Shown here: piece by piece, positions 25,869 to 33,922 of the stretch
Layout: each line of letters opens with the position of its first letter
Numbering within the stretch: position 1 is the stretch's first letter
From: a bacterium
GTDB taxonomy: Bacteria > Pseudomonadota > Alphaproteobacteria > Rhizobiales > Aestuariivirgaceae
Reading direction: 5' to 3'
NCBI GenBank assembly: GCA_022842165.1
Contig: JALHQC010000037.1
Span: 1-42,637 of the forward strand
Length of the DNA stretch: 42,637 nt
The notes under the pieces: generated by a model
Database searches by the model: none
What the model saw: only the letters and a program-made list of their open reading frames with translations
Told to the model about the DNA's origin: nothing
Translations under genes and position numbers: made by a program

Positions 25869-26987
25869 TTGAACATGGAGTTGCAGGCGGCGCGGAGTGG
25901 CGCGGCACAGGGCCGGTTCTGGCTCTTGCTGCGGCTGAGCCTTGCCGCGCATGCGCTGCCGATCGGGTTGGCCTTCGCCTATCTGGCGGGGTTCCTGTTC
26001 ATATCCGGCAGCGTTGCCGCAGCCAACGTAAAGGCCGGGGGCGAGGTGATGGCGGGCATCCTGCTGTTTTCGGTGCCGGCCGTGTTCTTCGCGCTGCTGA
26101 TCTTCAAGTTCGCCGAGATGGCGATCTACGAAAAGCCGGAGAGCCCGATCAAGGGGCTGTGGCGGAACTTCAAGGCGGTGGTGACGGACCGCGAACGCAT
26201 GGCGGCAGGGCTGCCGATGTTCCTGGCACTCGTCATCTTCATGTATGTGTTCACCATGGTGAAGGCCTACATCACCGTGCTGGCGCCGTTCTCTTGGGAC
26301 CTGGCCCTCGACCGGTGGGACGTGGCGCTGCATTTCGGCTACCGCCCGTGGGAGTTGCTGCAGGCGGTCTTCGGTTACTGGCCCGTCACCTTCATCGTCA
26401 ACCTCAACTACAATATGTGGTTCGTGGTGATGAATGTGTTCTGGGCCTATTATGCCTTCATCGCGCGGCCGGGCGCCGAGCGCACGCGCTTCTTCATGTC
26501 TTACATGACGATCTGGATCATCGGCGGCGGTGTTCTGGCGGTGGCGTTCTCCTCCGCCGGGCCGTGCTATTTCGGCCGCATCGGCCTTACGCCCGATCCT
26601 TACACGCCGCTGATGGAATACCTTCGCACGGCCAATGACCATCTTCCAATATGGGCGCTCAACGCGCAGGACATGCTGTGGGATCTACAGGCCGAAGGCT
26701 CGGCCTTTGGCGGCATTTCGGCCATGCCCTCGATGCACAACGCGACCGCGCTGCTCTTTGTGCTGACGAGCGCGGGACGGCCCATCTGGGTGCGGCGCGG
26801 GCTTCTCATCCATGCCACGCTGATCTTCCTCGGTTCGATCCATCTTGGCTGGCACTATGCGGTTGATGGCTATCTCGCCTTCGCGCTGGCCTATGCCGTG
26901 TGGCGCGCCATGGGGCCGGTGGCGCGATGGTGGGAAAACAGCGGCAGCGTGAAGAATTATCAGGCCGCACTGCGGGTCGGGGGCTGA
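25869..26987 (+). CDS. PAP2-type membrane phosphatase, first of a tandem pair
   Basis: The 372-residue protein has about six membrane segments and the PAP2_3 (inositolphosphotransferase-like) active-site motifs: GISAMPSMHNATALLF and LGWHYAVDGYLAF, which supply the catalytic histidines and aspartate. Family members remove phosphate or swap head groups on lipid phosphates at the membrane. It shares FSWDLALDRWDVALHFGY-like and FSSAGP phrases with the next gene. The start is probably TTG 25869, eight bases after GGAGG; ATG 25875 is possible. The next gene begins five bases after its stop. Confidence 0.87.
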   Translation: MNMELQAARSGAAQGRFWLLLRLSLAAHALPIGLAFAYLAGFLFISGSVAAANVKAGGEVMAGILLFSVPAVFFALLIFKFAEMAIYEKPESPIKGLWRNFKAVVTDRERMAAGLPMFLALVIFMYVFTMVKAYITVLAPFSWDLALDRWDVALHFGYRPWELLQAVFGYWPVTFIVNLNYNMWFVVMNVFWAYYAFIARPGAERTRFFMSYMTIWIIGGGVLAVAFSSAGPCYFGRIGLTPDPYTPLMEYLRTANDHLPIWALNAQDMLWDLQAEGSAFGGISAMPSMHNATALLFVLTSAGRPIWVRRGLLIHATLIFLGSIHLGWHYAVDGYLAFALAYAVWRAMGPVARWWENSGSVKNYQAALRVGG

Positions 26988-26991
26988 CGCG

Positions 26992-28104
26992 ATGGCCTAT
27001 GTCGAGAGCGCCAAGACGCAGCCGCGCGCGGTGCAGGTCCTGTCGCTGCTGGTGCAAAGCTTCCGGGCGCAATGGTTCTTCTTCGCCATTCCGGCGCTCT
27101 ATCTCTTCAGCAACTGGCTGATGCTGCGGAGCCTTCCCTCGCACGGCACGGCGCCGGTGCATCTGGTGCTGCTCGATCTCCTGAGCTTCGCGCTACCCGT
27201 CGGCCTCATCGTGATGCTGGTGCTGCGGCTGATCCACTATGCGGTGGTGATCAAGCCCGAAAGCCCGATCAGGGCGCTCGCCGCCGACATCGTCGCGCTG
27301 GCGACACGGCCGAAACTCATCATCAACGCGCTGCCGGTGTTCGCGGCGATGGTGTTCTTCAACAAGGCGATGATCGAGCTCAAACCCGCGATCCCCGCAA
27401 TCAATCCCTTCGCGTGGGACATGACCTTCATGGAGTGGGACCGCGCGCTGCATTTCGGGTTCGATCCATGGGTGATCCTGCAGCCGCTGCTGGGCCACGA
27501 CATTGTCACCTTCGCCATCAACTTGGCCTATAATTTCTGGTTCGTGGCGCTGTTTGCCGCATGGTTCTGGTTCGGCTTCCAGAAACAGGCGGGCGAACTC
27601 CGGGCGCGATTCTTCCTCTCCTACATGCTGGCGTGGTGGATCGGCGGCGGGCTGCTGGCGGTGATGTTCTCCTCCGCCGGGCCGGTCTATTTCGACGAGC
27701 TGGGACTGGCGCCCAATCCGTATACGGAGCTTTTCGCATATCTGAACGATGCCGATACGCGCATTCCGCTGTGGTTCCTCGATACGCAGCAGATGCTGTG
27801 GGACGGCTATACGGGGAAGGGCCCCGCGCTGGGCATCTCGGCCATGCCGTCGATGCACAATGCGTCTGCGGTGCTGTTCGCGCTGGCCTTCCGGCATGTG
27901 TCGAAGGGGCTTGGATGGTTCTTCGCGGTCTATGCCGTGGTGATCCTCCTGGGCTCGGTGCATCTCGGCTGGCATTACGCGATCGACGGCTATGCGGGGA
28001 TCGCGATCGCGGCATTCAGCTGGTGGGTTGCGGGGTTCATGGCCCGCTGGTTCACCGCACGGCCCGTGGCGAAGCGCTACGACATCGAACTGGGCCGGCT
28101 CTAG
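26992..28104 (+). CDS. PAP2-type membrane phosphatase, second of a tandem pair
   Basis: The 370-residue paralogue of the previous gene has the same length, topology and motifs: FAWDMTFMEWDRALHFGF, FSSAGPVYFDELGL, GISAMPSMHNASAVLF and LGWHYAIDGYAGI. The pair differs throughout most of the N-terminal third, so it is an old duplication. Both keep the catalytic His residues, so both are probably active, perhaps on different lipid phosphates. The stop overlaps the convergent MarR gene by four bases. Confidence 0.87.
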   Translation: MAYVESAKTQPRAVQVLSLLVQSFRAQWFFFAIPALYLFSNWLMLRSLPSHGTAPVHLVLLDLLSFALPVGLIVMLVLRLIHYAVVIKPESPIRALAADIVALATRPKLIINALPVFAAMVFFNKAMIELKPAIPAINPFAWDMTFMEWDRALHFGFDPWVILQPLLGHDIVTFAINLAYNFWFVALFAAWFWFGFQKQAGELRARFFLSYMLAWWIGGGLLAVMFSSAGPVYFDELGLAPNPYTELFAYLNDADTRIPLWFLDTQQMLWDGYTGKGPALGISAMPSMHNASAVLFALAFRHVSKGLGWFFAVYAVVILLGSVHLGWHYAIDGYAGIAIAAFSWWVAGFMARWFTARPVAKRYDIELGRL

Positions 28105-28550
28105 CCGTTCTCATTTCGTGCCGAGTCAAGCCTGGTCCTTATTTCGCGCAGCGGTTCGATCAGCGTTTCGAAGCCAATGCCCTTGAACTCCCCCACAAGC
28201 TGCGAGAGAGATGGGCCGATGGCCTCGATGCAGCGTTCGCGCATGCGGCGGCCCATATCGGTAATTTTCACGCGTTTTCCGCGCGCGTCGTCCGGATCGG
28301 GGTTCATCTCGATCAGCCGCTTGGCTTCGAGTTTCTGGAGCGTCGACGTCATCGTGCCGCGCGTGACCTGGAAGGCCGAGGCGAGCTGGGCAGGCGATTT
28401 CTCGCCCCCCAGCCTCACGAAGTGATTGAGCACGGTAAACTGCGCCAGCGTCATGCCGTCGGGCATCACGCGCTCGAACATGGTGCCGGACAATTGCGCG
28501 ATGATGCCAATTTCGTTGAAGAGATCGAAGAGCCGGCTTTCAGTTGTCAT
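28101..28550 (-). CDS. MarR family transcriptional regulator
   Basis: The 149-residue protein is a winged helix regulator: LAQFTVLNHFVRLG, then the recognition helix region SAFQVTRGTMTSTLQKLEAK and the wing NPDPDDARGKRVKITDMG. MarR dimers bind palindromes and release on small ligands. It starts inside the stop of the nitroreductase-like gene (ATGA), so it is the second gene of that transcript, and a palindromic operator lies upstream of the first, which fits autoregulation. Confidence 0.93.
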   Translation of the reverse strand: MTTESRLFDLFNEIGIIAQLSGTMFERVMPDGMTLAQFTVLNHFVRLGGEKSPAQLASAFQVTRGTMTSTLQKLEAKRLIEMNPDPDDARGKRVKITDMGRRMRERCIEAIGPSLSQLVGEFKGIGFETLIEPLREIRTRLDSARNENG

Positions 28551-29692
28551 GCTGCCTTGAGTTTCGTTTCGAGCGGCCAGCGCGGCGCAGGAGGAACCGG
28601 CACCGTGGCGTGGCCAAGGCGAGCCAGCATCTGTATCCGGCCGGGGGAGTCAACACCCAACAGGGCGTGGACCCGGTCGAAATGCGGTTTCATGTCCGCA
28701 AACTCCTGCAGGCACTGGCTGACGGGATGAAAGCCGATGCCAAGTGCTGTCGCCTGCAAGTGGCTGCGCACGAAGCTGCGACCCGCTTCCAGCTGCTCGC
28801 GACGGCTGTTTCCGGTACTGGTCCACCAGAGGAAGCCCATGGATGTGGCCATGATCTCGCGATAGGACTCCTCGCCGCCCTTGTAGGCTTGCGTCGAGCG
28901 GTCGGCGAGTTGCGCGCGGTCGAGAAGGCCCGCCAGCTTCAAGGTGTCGAACAGCGGGCCGCCCAGGTCGATGCCATCGGGGTTTGCCTCGATCTCGGCG
29001 CGGCCGATGCGCATGAGGTTGACGCTTTCCATCCATGTCGCCGTGTTCTCGGCCTCCGCTGCCCAGGCGTCCCAGGTGAGTTTGCGGAGATCGCCGAGGA
29101 GAACGGGCTCGACCGAGCCCGATACGGCGATAGGCGTAGCGGCAGACGACAAGGCCGTGATGGTTTCGCGGGGCACTGGTTTCGAGGCGTCGAAAGCTTC
29201 CTTGACCGAGCGGCGATGCCGGATCTGCCCAAACAAGGGGTTCTTTGGCATTGCCGCCTCAGCTGTAAAGGTGAGCCGGGCGACGGGGCGCGCATCTAGC
29301 CGCTCGCCGGGTTCGCCTTCCGGAAACGCCTCTATCCCAAGGCGAATGCCTTTTTCGGCAGCTGCAATCGCGGCCATTTCGAGGAAGCAGCCGAAGCCTA
29401 TCAGAATCTGACGGTCGAAGGGATCGGTCTCGGGAAGGCGGCGATCAAGGTCGCAGTAGACGCTGGCCTGCCCGTTGGCCTCGAGTGCGATGACCCAGGG
29501 CTGCCGGTTGTGCGGATTGGGCGCCAGTATGGCGTGGCGCAGCACGAAAAGTCGTGGATCTGCTTCCGTAGCTGCCGCAGCCCATGGCGCCCGCGCGGCG
29601 GCGGGGTCGCGCGTGCTCAGGAAGGCGGTGCCGGCGCCCGCGATGGCGACGAGACTTCCGCCGATGACCTTCAAGAGAGTTCGACGTTGCAT
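28547..29692 (-). CDS. Nitroreductase-like (Acg-type) FMN protein with Tat-like leader
   Basis: The 381-residue protein begins with a leader resembling a twin-arginine signal (MQRRTLLKVIGGSLVAIAGAG). The body fits the nitroreductase-like fold of the Acg group: APNPHNRQPWVI near residue 57, RRSVKEAF in the middle, and STGNSRREQLEAGRSFVR for FMN binding. Reported relatives bind flavin but their substrates are mostly unknown. It has AGGAGG just before the ATG and a perfect -35 box with an operator in the spacer, so it is strongly regulated, probably by the MarR gene it overlaps. Confidence 0.85.
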   Translation of the reverse strand: MQRRTLLKVIGGSLVAIAGAGTAFLSTRDPAAARAPWAAAATEADPRLFVLRHAILAPNPHNRQPWVIALEANGQASVYCDLDRRLPETDPFDRQILIGFGCFLEMAAIAAAEKGIRLGIEAFPEGEPGERLDARPVARLTFTAEAAMPKNPLFGQIRHRRSVKEAFDASKPVPRETITALSSAATPIAVSGSVEPVLLGDLRKLTWDAWAAEAENTATWMESVNLMRIGRAEIEANPDGIDLGGPLFDTLKLAGLLDRAQLADRSTQAYKGGEESYREIMATSMGFLWWTSTGNSRREQLEAGRSFVRSHLQATALGIGFHPVSQCLQEFADMKPHFDRVHALLGVDSPGRIQMLARLGHATVPVPPAPRWPLETKLKAA

Positions 29693-29707
29693 GTATCCTC
29701 CTATGGT

Positions 29708-29748
29708 TTGATATCGAACTATATATGCTTGATATCAAACTATGTCAA
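29708..29748 (-). promoter_or_regulatory. MarR operator and sigma-70 promoter of the nitroreductase-marR operon
   Basis: Two 15-base direct repeats, TTGATATCGAACTAT at 29708 and TTGATATCAAACTAT at 29729, differ at one base and are spaced 21 bases apart, about two helical turns. Each centres on the palindrome TTGATATCRA. On the minus strand, TTGACA (29748-29743) and TATATA (29725-29720) are 17 bases apart, so one palindrome lies inside the promoter spacer and the other about at the start of transcription. A bound repressor would block RNA polymerase. The site may also serve the divergent acyl-CoA synthetase. Confidence 0.8.
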
Positions 29749-29829
29749 GGGTGATCCTGTTAGACTGTGGTTGGACTTTGCTTGCCCTGGCGGGCGGGCT
29801 ATTCAGTTGATGCAGTGCAAGAGGTGTCC

Positions 29830-31458
29830 ATGTCCGTCTACGACCATGATCTCGACAAGAACCCCGCCAACTACCAGCCGCTGACGCCGCTATCGTTCCT
29901 CTCTCGGTCGGCCGCCGTCTATCCCGACCAGGTGGCGATCATCCATGGGCGGCAGCGGGTGAACTACGCGCAGTTCTATGCCCGCTGCCGGCAATTGGCA
30001 TCGTCTCTCGCCAAGGCTGGGATCAAGAAGGGGGACACGGTTTCGGTGCTGCTTGCCAATACGCCCGCGATGCTCGAGTGCCACTATGGCGTGCCGATGA
30101 CGGGGGGCGTTCTCAACACGCTGAACACCCGGCTCGATGCCGCGACGGTCGGGTTTTCGCTGAGCCACGCGGAAGCGAGAATCCTGATCGTCGACAAGGA
30201 ATTCTCGAAGCTCGCGAAGGACGCGCTGGCGCTGATGGCGGCCCCACATCCGATCGTGATCGATTATGTGGACCCCGAGTTCCCGGTCGATGGCGAGCGG
30301 GTGGGTTCGATCGACTACGAGCAGTTCCTGGCGAGCGGCGATGCGGCCTATGACTGGGCGTGGCCGGCGGACGAGTGGGATGCGATCTCGCTCAACTACA
30401 CATCCGGCACCACGGGGAACCCCAAGGGCGTGGTCTATCATCATCGCGGCGCCTATCTGCTGGGGCAGGGCAATGTGCTGACGGGGGCAATGCCGAAGCA
30501 TGCGGTCTATCTCTGGACGCTGCCGATGTTCCACTGCAACGGCTGGTGCTTCCCATGGTCGCTCTCGGTGATCGGCGGCACGCATGTGACGCAGCGCTGG
30601 GTGCGCTCGAAGCTGATCTGGGAGGCGCTGGCGGAGCATCGCGTGACGCATCTCTGTGGCGCGCCCATCGTGATGTCGACGATCCTCAACGCGCCGGCGG
30701 AGGAAAAGCGCGCGCTTCCGCAGAAGGTGGAGTTCTTCACCGCAGCAGCACCTCCGCCCGAGGCCGTGCTGGCCGCGATGGCGGAACAGGGCTTCAACGT
30801 GACGCATCTTTATGGCCTGACCGAGACCTATGGCCCGGCGGTGGTGAACGACTGGAAGACCGACTGGGACCTGCTGGCAGGGCCCGAGCGCGCCACCAGG
30901 AAGGCCAGGCAGGGGGTGCGCTATCACGCGCTGGAAGATCTCACCGTGATGGACCCCGAAACCATGCAGACGGTGCCGGCCGATGGCGAGACGATGGGCG
31001 AGGTGATGTTCCGCGGCAACATCGTGATGAAGGGTTATCTCAAGAATCCGAAGGCGAGTGCGGATGCCTTCAGGGGCGGATGGTTCCACTCGGGCGACCT
31101 CGGCGTGCTACACGCCGATGGCTATATCCAGCTGAAGGACCGCTCGAAGGACATCATCATCTCGGGCGGCGAGAACATCTCGTCGATCGAGGTGGAGGAC
31201 GTGCTCTACAAGCATCCCGCAATTCAAGCTGCGGCCGTTGTGGCGAAACCGGATGACAAGTGGGGCGAGACACCCTGTGCCTTCGTGGAGTTGAAGCCGG
31301 GGAAATCTGCGAGCGCGGACGACATCATGGAATGGTGCAGGCAGGGCATGGCACGCTACAAGGTGCCGCGGCATGTGGTGTTCGTGGAACTGCCGAAGAC
31401 GAGCACGGGAAAGATCCAGAAGTTCAAACTGCGCGATCTGGCGAAGGGGGTTTCGTGA
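29830..31458 (+). CDS. Acyl-CoA synthetase (AMP-forming)
   Basis: The 542-residue protein has the adenylate-forming motifs: SLNYTSGTTGNPKGVVYHHR, LYGLTETYGP, the hinge aspartate in FHSGDLGVLHADGYIQLKDR, and the C-terminal Lys in STGKIQKFKLRDLA. It is most like the medium/branched-chain and methylmercaptopropionate-CoA ligase group, but the fatty acid cannot be read from sequence. I chose ATG 29830, preceded by AGAGGTG. It is divergent from the nitroreductase operon and followed by an overlapping small secreted gene. Confidence 0.92.
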   Translation: MSVYDHDLDKNPANYQPLTPLSFLSRSAAVYPDQVAIIHGRQRVNYAQFYARCRQLASSLAKAGIKKGDTVSVLLANTPAMLECHYGVPMTGGVLNTLNTRLDAATVGFSLSHAEARILIVDKEFSKLAKDALALMAAPHPIVIDYVDPEFPVDGERVGSIDYEQFLASGDAAYDWAWPADEWDAISLNYTSGTTGNPKGVVYHHRGAYLLGQGNVLTGAMPKHAVYLWTLPMFHCNGWCFPWSLSVIGGTHVTQRWVRSKLIWEALAEHRVTHLCGAPIVMSTILNAPAEEKRALPQKVEFFTAAAPPPEAVLAAMAEQGFNVTHLYGLTETYGPAVVNDWKTDWDLLAGPERATRKARQGVRYHALEDLTVMDPETMQTVPADGETMGEVMFRGNIVMKGYLKNPKASADAFRGGWFHSGDLGVLHADGYIQLKDRSKDIIISGGENISSIEVEDVLYKHPAIQAAAVVAKPDDKWGETPCAFVELKPGKSASADDIMEWCRQGMARYKVPRHVVFVELPKTSTGKIQKFKLRDLAKGVS

Positions 31459-31769
31459 AACTGCCAAAGTGGCTGATGGCATTGGTTCTGCTGCCCGCGT
31501 TCCATGTCGCAAGCCCAGCGAACGCCGCCAGGATTGAGCCTTGGAACAAGCCTTGTCTCAACGACTATCGCACATGGAAGAAGAAGCCTTCCCACAAGGC
31601 CGTTGCGGTGACCAAGGTTTATTCTGACGGGCAGGGATGCGGCATGTCATGGAGCGCTTCCTCGCCAAGGGCTGCCAGGGCTGAGGCCTTGCGGCGCTGC
31701 CAGAAGAGGCTCAAGCAGCGTCACCCGAAAGCCCATCCGTCATCCTGCGTTGTCATTCAGGTCAAATAG
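31455..31769 (+). CDS. Small secreted basic protein, unknown function
   Basis: The 104-residue product starts at a GTG overlapping the stop of the acyl-CoA synthetase (GTGA). It has a signal peptide (MKLPKWLMALVLLPAFHVAS to about residue 24). The mature part is basic, with four cysteines and the phrase CGMSWSASSPRAARAEALRRC, which resembles a short repeat-like helix flanked by cysteines. I recognise no named family. Its overlap means it is made with the synthetase. Confidence 0.72.
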   Translation: MKLPKWLMALVLLPAFHVASPANAARIEPWNKPCLNDYRTWKKKPSHKAVAVTKVYSDGQGCGMSWSASSPRAARAEALRRCQKRLKQRHPKAHPSSCVVIQVK

Positions 31770-31820
31770 TTTTCCTCATTACGAAATTTCGCTGCGACTG
31801 ACGCGGAAGAAAACAGGTCT

Positions 31821-32204
31821 ATGGGAAAGCTCGCTGCCGTTACCTATCTCGCAAAGGATTATGACGAGGCGATCTCGTGGTTCACGCGATGTCTAGAGTT
31901 CACGCTGATCGAGGATGTGGCGTTGGGCGGCGGCAAGCGCTGGGTTCTGGTGGAGGCGAAGAACGGTGGATCGCGCCTATTGCTGGCAGAGGCGGATGGG
32001 CTTGAGCAGGAGGCTGCTATCGGCCGGGCCGCCGGCGGGCGCGTGGCGTTCTTTCTGTATACGGATGATTTCGCGCGCGACCATGCCGTCATGCTCGCGA
32101 GGGGCGTGCGGTTCCGCGAGACCCCGCGGCACGAGGCTTATGGCACGGTTGCGGTGTTCGAGGATCTCTACGGCAATGGCTGGGATCTGATCGAGCCGAA
32201 GTGA
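31821..32204 (+). CDS. VOC (glyoxalase/bleomycin resistance) family protein
   Basis: The 127-residue single-domain protein has the VOC pattern: TYLAKDYDEAISWFTRCLEF at the start, RAAGGRVAFFLYTDD in the middle and VAVFEDLYGNGWDLIEP at the end. VOC proteins bind a metal and act as lyases, dioxygenases or binding proteins; the reaction here is unknown. Confidence 0.9.
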   Translation: MGKLAAVTYLAKDYDEAISWFTRCLEFTLIEDVALGGGKRWVLVEAKNGGSRLLLAEADGLEQEAAIGRAAGGRVAFFLYTDDFARDHAVMLARGVRFRETPRHEAYGTVAVFEDLYGNGWDLIEPK

Positions 32205-32263
32205 AGGGGAGAGGCCCTCATCCGGCCTGTTGTGACGAAGCGGGCCGCAACTCTTCCCTTGTC

Positions 32264-32356
32264 CCGTCATCCCCGCGGAGGCGGGGACCCCGCTACCTCA
32301 CCGACGGAGTGCAAACAATGGGAAGCTGGGCCCCCGCTTGCGCGGGGGTGACGGCC
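32264..32356. repeat. Palindromic repeat element, copy C (two arms)
   Basis: Left arm at 32264-32291 (CGTCATCCCCGCG, a short loop, then GCGGGGACCCC) and right arm at 32324-32356 (AGCTGGGCCCCCGC to GCGGGGGTGACGGC) are inverted to each other, with 32 bases between. The right arm is nearly identical to copy B. It lies between convergent genes. Confidence 0.85.
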
Positions 32357-32423
32357 CTAAGGTTGATCGCTGCAGACAAAACTTTCGCATTGAAGAAGGT
32401 GGCTTAAGGCTGAAAAAGGGCAC

Positions 32424-33323
32424 TTAGTTCGGAGTCACCGGCTTGAATGCATCCGCCCGAGCCTGAGCCTCCGCCTTTTGCGTGTCTGACAGTTTTTCCA
32501 GCATAGTGTCGAGTTCGGCGTCGGTGCGGCCCTGGCGGCTGGCGAGGATGTTCCATTTCAGCGCTTCGACGGGATCGGCTTCGACACCCTTTCCGAAGGC
32601 ATAAAGCCTTGCCATGCGGTTCTGGGCGATGATGTTGCCGCGGCGCGCCGAGACGAGCAGCCATTGTGCGCCGATCCTGTCGTTCTGCTGCACGCCTTCG
32701 CCGCGGATGACGAGGACGCCGTAGTCGAGCATCGCATCGACGTTTCCCGCCTGCGCGGCCTTGCCGATCCAGCCTGCGGCCTCGATCGGGTTCTTCGCCA
32801 CTCCCTGGCCCTCGAGATAGAGGACGCCGAGATTATACTGCGCGCCGGCGTGGCCCTGGTCTGCCGCCTTGCGGAACCATTCGGCGGCGAGCACCATCTC
32901 CGGCACATTTCCGAAGGCGCCGGAGTTCAGAAGCCCCAGGTTGAACTGCGCATCGGCGAGGCCGGAGTCCGCGGCACGGCGAAGCCAGCCGGCGCCGCGC
33001 TCATAATCGCCACGGCCGGATTCAACGTCGAGATAGATCATCGCGAGCGCAAGCTGCGCGGGCGCATGGCCGAGTTCGGCACCCTGGCCCAGCCAGCCGA
33101 TGGCGGTATCGAGATTTTTCGGGACGCCGAGCCCGCGCGCATAGAGGCGCCCAAGGATGGTGATGGCGCGCGCATCGCCCGCTTGCGCCAGTTCACTTGC
33201 CGCAGCCGCAGCGCTTGCGTAGTCGCCCGCGTCGAATGCCGATTGCGCCTGCTCGCTGGTGGCTGCCGCAACAGGCGAGGCAAGCAGGGCGACGGCAAAT
33301 GCGGCGGCTGTCAGAAACTTCAT
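32424..33323 (-). CDS. SEL1-repeat (tetratricopeptide-like) secreted protein
   Basis: The 299-residue protein has a signal peptide (MKFLTAAAFAVALLASPVAA) and about six SEL1 repeats, each with the A-x-x-x-L-G/A-x-x-Y and A-A-x-x-G-x-x-x-A pattern (for example GDARAITILGRLYARGLGV and ADSGLADAQFNLGLL). Such superhelical repeats bind proteins in the periplasm or signal on the cell envelope; no partner is seen. Its ATG overlaps the stop of the ThiE-like gene (ATGA), so it is the last gene of the tkt-side operon. Confidence 0.9.
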   Translation of the reverse strand: MKFLTAAAFAVALLASPVAAATSEQAQSAFDAGDYASAAAAASELAQAGDARAITILGRLYARGLGVPKNLDTAIGWLGQGAELGHAPAQLALAMIYLDVESGRGDYERGAGWLRRAADSGLADAQFNLGLLNSGAFGNVPEMVLAAEWFRKAADQGHAGAQYNLGVLYLEGQGVAKNPIEAAGWIGKAAQAGNVDAMLDYGVLVIRGEGVQQNDRIGAQWLLVSARRGNIIAQNRMARLYAFGKGVEADPVEALKWNILASRQGRTDAELDTMLEKLSDTQKAEAQARADAFKPVTPN

Positions 33324-33922
33324 TTCGCTCCGAGGCGCTGACTCAATGACGAGATGATAGCCCGCGCGGTCTGCGCATCCTGCCACATCGCGTCGGACGG
33401 GCGGATAAAGTCGGGTTTCTGCGGCAGCAATATGTCGAGGTCTGCAATCTCGACGGGATCGAAGGCGACGCAGGGAATTTCCATCATGTCGGCCCACCAT
33501 TTGACGATGGGCTCGCCGCCGATGCTGGCGCCATTCTGCGAGAAGGCGACGTAGTCGGCCCCGGCTTCGGCGGCTTCCATGGCGAAGTGGCGCGAGCTTC
33601 CCGCGAAGGCGCCGACGAAACGGTCCTTGCCGGTCGACTGGCGGGCTTCGGCGACCGCCTCGGTACCGGCCTCGACCTGGACGCCATCGGCCCCGTTGCG
33701 GGCAGCATCGCGCGGTTCACCGCTGACGATGACGGCAATACCCAAGCCTTGAGCGGGGCCGGTCAGGTCTTTCGCAATGCCCGCGGGCACGAGAAGGCTT
33801 GCCACGTCTCCCGCCTCGCAGGCTGCACGGATGCAGTCCACAAGGAGGTTCACGGGCACACCTTCGGGTGCGACGAGGAAAAGGCGCGGGATCAGGCGGC
33901 CTTCTCCTGATCCTGGCTCCAC
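33320..33922 (-). CDS. ThiE-like thiamine phosphate synthase family protein, degenerate
   Basis: The 200-residue protein follows the TIM-barrel outline of thiamine phosphate synthase (LFLVAP, AACEAGDVASLLVP, ADGVQV, AGSSRHFAMEAAEAGADYVAFS). Several key signatures are altered: the HLGQ after DGV reads QVEA, the FGPVFPT-like loop reads FSQNGAS, and the GGI near the end is missing. It may bind phosphate rather than synthesise thiamine phosphate. The start is uncertain: GTG 33922 overlaps the aldolase by 31 bases, while AGGAG lies ahead of a CTG near 33893. It is coupled to the aldolase. Confidence 0.78.
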   Translation of the reverse strand: MEPGSGEGRLIPRLFLVAPEGVPVNLLVDCIRAACEAGDVASLLVPAGIAKDLTGPAQGLGIAVIVSGEPRDAARNGADGVQVEAGTEAVAEARQSTGKDRFVGAFAGSSRHFAMEAAEAGADYVAFSQNGASIGGEPIVKWWADMMEIPCVAFDPVEIADLDILLPQKPDFIRPSDAMWQDAQTARAIISSLSQRLGAK

